Below are positions 6,253-7,751 of a stretch of 7,751 nucleotides of DNA, in pieces. The position numbers and the translations under genes are program-made. The notes beneath the pieces are model-generated. The model did no database searches and was not told the origin of the DNA. It worked only from the letters and a program-made list of their open reading frames with translations. The stretch is from Deltaproteobacteria bacterium. GTDB lineage: Bacteria; Myxococcota_A; Polyangia; Polyangiales; Houyiibacteriaceae. The stretch spans positions 1 through 7,751 of the forward strand of contig JAFDFW010000086.1 of NCBI GenBank assembly GCA_019309605.1, in the 5' to 3' direction. Position 1 is the first letter of the stretch; each line of letters starts with the position of its first letter.

Positions 6253-7751
6253 ATGAGCCAAAATCAATACCAGCGGCGGCGTACCTTTGCGATCATCTCG
6301 CATCCAGACGCCGGGAAGACCACGTTGACCGAGAAGCTTCTGCTTTACGGAGGCGCCATTCATGCGGCCGGCGCGGTCAAATCGCGCAAGGCAAAGCGGT
6401 CTGCGGTCAGCGACTGGATGGCGCTCGAAAAGCAACGCGGCATTTCCGTCACGACATCGGTCTTACAGTTCGAGTACGACGACATTCGCTGGAACCTGCT
6501 CGACACGCCCGGCCACAACGACTTCAGCGAGGACACGTACCGAACCCTCATGGCGGCCGACTGCGGGATCATGATCCTCGATGCCGCGAGGGGCGTCGAG
6601 CAGCAGACCCGAAAGCTCTTTCACGTGTGCCGCATGCGCAACACTCCGGTCGTCACGTTCATCAATAAGATGGACCGTCCCGCTCGTGACGCGTTCGCCT
6701 TGATGAGTGAAGTGGAGGAGGTGCTCGGTGTCAGCACGGTGCCTTTCACGTGGCCGATTGGAAGCGGCGACTTGTTCCAGGGGGTTTACGACCGCATCCA
6801 CAAGCTCGTCATTCGGTTCGAACGGTCGGCCGAAGGCCAATCCAAGCGAGCTGAGATGAAGGTGACGGGCCTCGACGACCCGGAGCTCGGCGCGCTGCTC
6901 GGCGAAGAGGCGGCTCAAACCCTCCGCGACGAGGTGGAGCTCCTCGACGGCGCCGGGGAGGAATGGGACGAAGAGCGGTTCCTCGCCGGCGAGATCACGC
7001 CGGTCTTCTTCGGCAGCGCGCTCACGAATTTCGGCGTCGAGCCTTTCCTCCGCTCGTTCAAGGGCCTGTGTCCTCCTCCCGGCCAGCGCGAGGCGACCGG
7101 CGATGTCACCGTCAGCCCCGGCGACGACCGCTTCAGCGCATTCGTTTTCAAAGTGCAGGCCAACATGGACCCGTCGCACCGGGACCGTATCGCGTTCGCC
7201 CGCATCTGCTCTGGCAAATTCGAAGGAGGCATGCGCGTCCACCACTTCCGACTCGGCAAAGCGATTCGACTCAACCGTGCCGAGCAGTTCTTCGCTCAAG
7301 AGCGAGAGAGTGTGCTGGAAGCGTTCGCCGGCGACATCGTAGGCTTGTACGACCCAGGACTCTTTCGTATCGGCGACACGCTTTCGACGCATGGTCCGAT
7401 GAGCTTCGATGCCGTGCCACTGTTCTCGCCCGAGCACTTCGATGCCGTGCCACTGTTCTCGCCCGAGCATTTTGGGCGCTTGCAGCTTCTCGACCCGCTC
7501 AAACGCAAGCAGCTTCAAAAAGGGATACAGGAACTCTCGCAAGAAGGCACCGTGCAGCTCTTCATGGAGCCGGGGCGCGAGAAGGATCCAGTGTGCGGTG
7601 TGGTCGGGCGCCTGCAGTTCGACGTGCTCATGTTTCGACTCGAACACGAGTACGGCGCGAGGGTGACCTTCGATCTCCTTCCGTACCACTACGCACGCTG
7701 GGTGGACGGCGTGACGGATTGCGCGGCGCTGAAGGCCAAGCGGATTCCGAT
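6253..7751 (+). CDS. prfC: Peptide chain release factor 3 (RF3), N-terminal 499 codons, truncated by the window edge
   Basis: RF3 is the translational GTPase that removes RF1/RF2 from the ribosome after peptide release. The G domain shows SHPDAGKTT (P-loop, 16-24), RGISVTT (switch I, 62-68), DTPGH (84-88), NKMD (138-141) and SAL (255-257), and includes the RF3-type segments EKQRGIS, DFSEDTYRTL and GEITPVFFGSAL. Domain II follows from about 275 (FVFKVQANMDPSHRDR at 297-312) and domain III from about 410 (LLDPLKRKQLQKG, GRLQFDV). These match E. coli RF3 rather than EF-G or LepA. Residues 385-395 are repeated as 396-406 by a 33-bp in-frame duplication absent from E. coli RF3. The ATG at 6253 lacks a Shine-Dalgarno sequence. 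The reading frame is open through the edge; from the length of E. coli RF3 (529) roughly 40 residues should remain beyond it. Confidence 0.96.
   Translation, partial: MSQNQYQRRRTFAIISHPDAGKTTLTEKLLLYGGAIHAAGAVKSRKAKRSAVSDWMALEKQRGISVTTSVLQFEYDDIRWNLLDTPGHNDFSEDTYRTLMAADCGIMILDAARGVEQQTRKLFHVCRMRNTPVVTFINKMDRPARDAFALMSEVEEVLGVSTVPFTWPIGSGDLFQGVYDRIHKLVIRFERSAEGQSKRAEMKVTGLDDPELGALLGEEAAQTLRDEVELLDGAGEEWDEERFLAGEITPVFFGSALTNFGVEPFLRSFKGLCPPPGQREATGDVTVSPGDDRFSAFVFKVQANMDPSHRDRIAFARICSGKFEGGMRVHHFRLGKAIRLNRAEQFFAQERESVLEAFAGDIVGLYDPGLFRIGDTLSTHGPMSFDAVPLFSPEHFDAVPLFSPEHFGRLQLLDPLKRKQLQKGIQELSQEGTVQLFMEPGREKDPVCGVVGRLQFDVLMFRLEHEYGARVTFDLLPYHYARWVDGVTDCAALKAKRIP
7405..7470 (+). repeat. 33-bp tandem direct repeat inside prfC
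   Basis: Two adjacent copies (7405-7437 and 7438-7470) are identical except for the last base, C versus T, which is silent (His CAC/CAT). Each encodes FDAVPLFSPEH. The copy number is two exactly, in frame, and the reading frame is undisturbed on both sides. Confidence 0.97.

Noticed and set aside
6463..7689. 408-codon open frame on the minus strand opposite prfC
   Set aside because: It is fully antisense to RF3 motifs, and its own internal repeat is just the complement of the 33-bp duplication.

Overview
The window is a GC-rich chromosomal segment of ordinary housekeeping character, most likely from a myxobacterium (Myxococcota). The main clue is a DUF2330 protein with a signal peptide at one end and, at the other, a MYXO-CTERM-like tail (Gly-Cys, hydrophobic stretch, Arg-Arg-Arg). 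The tandem-FKBP lipoprotein and strong third-position G/C bias are compatible with this but not diagnostic. I see no phage, transposase, CRISPR, tRNA or rRNA.

Layout. The left edge holds the 5' end of a minus-strand DUF368 (PopT-type) membrane gene. Four plus-strand genes follow: an FxsA-family membrane protein (230-721), a lipoprotein with two complete FKBP prolyl-isomerase domains (754-1692), the DUF2330 envelope protein (1793-3409) and the ABC-F translation factor EttA (3413-5086). EttA starts three bases after the DUF2330 stop. Then come a convergent intergenic region, the minus-strand proline iminopeptidase pip (5232-6182), and a divergent 70-bp gap leading to plus-strand prfC (release factor 3), which runs off the right edge.

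How the genes relate. The first five genes suggest envelope and secreted-protein upkeep: lipid-carrier recycling, an inner-membrane protein, a folding catalyst anchored outside the cytoplasm, and an exported surface-type protein. EttA and RF3 are both ribosome-associated factors, and Pip releases N-terminal proline from peptides. No single pathway joins them, and I see no convincing new multi-gene system.

What stands out is at DNA level. (1) A near-perfect 33-bp in-frame tandem duplication in prfC adds 11 residues to RF3. (2) A 90-bp element with 20-bp inverted-repeat arms (19/20 matching) fills most of the ettA/pip intergenic space. (3) The 3' ends of both convergent genes shift to C-rich, G-poor codon use with CTA leucine codons, mirrored across the intergenic region, as might be expected if both transcripts end by Rho-dependent termination.
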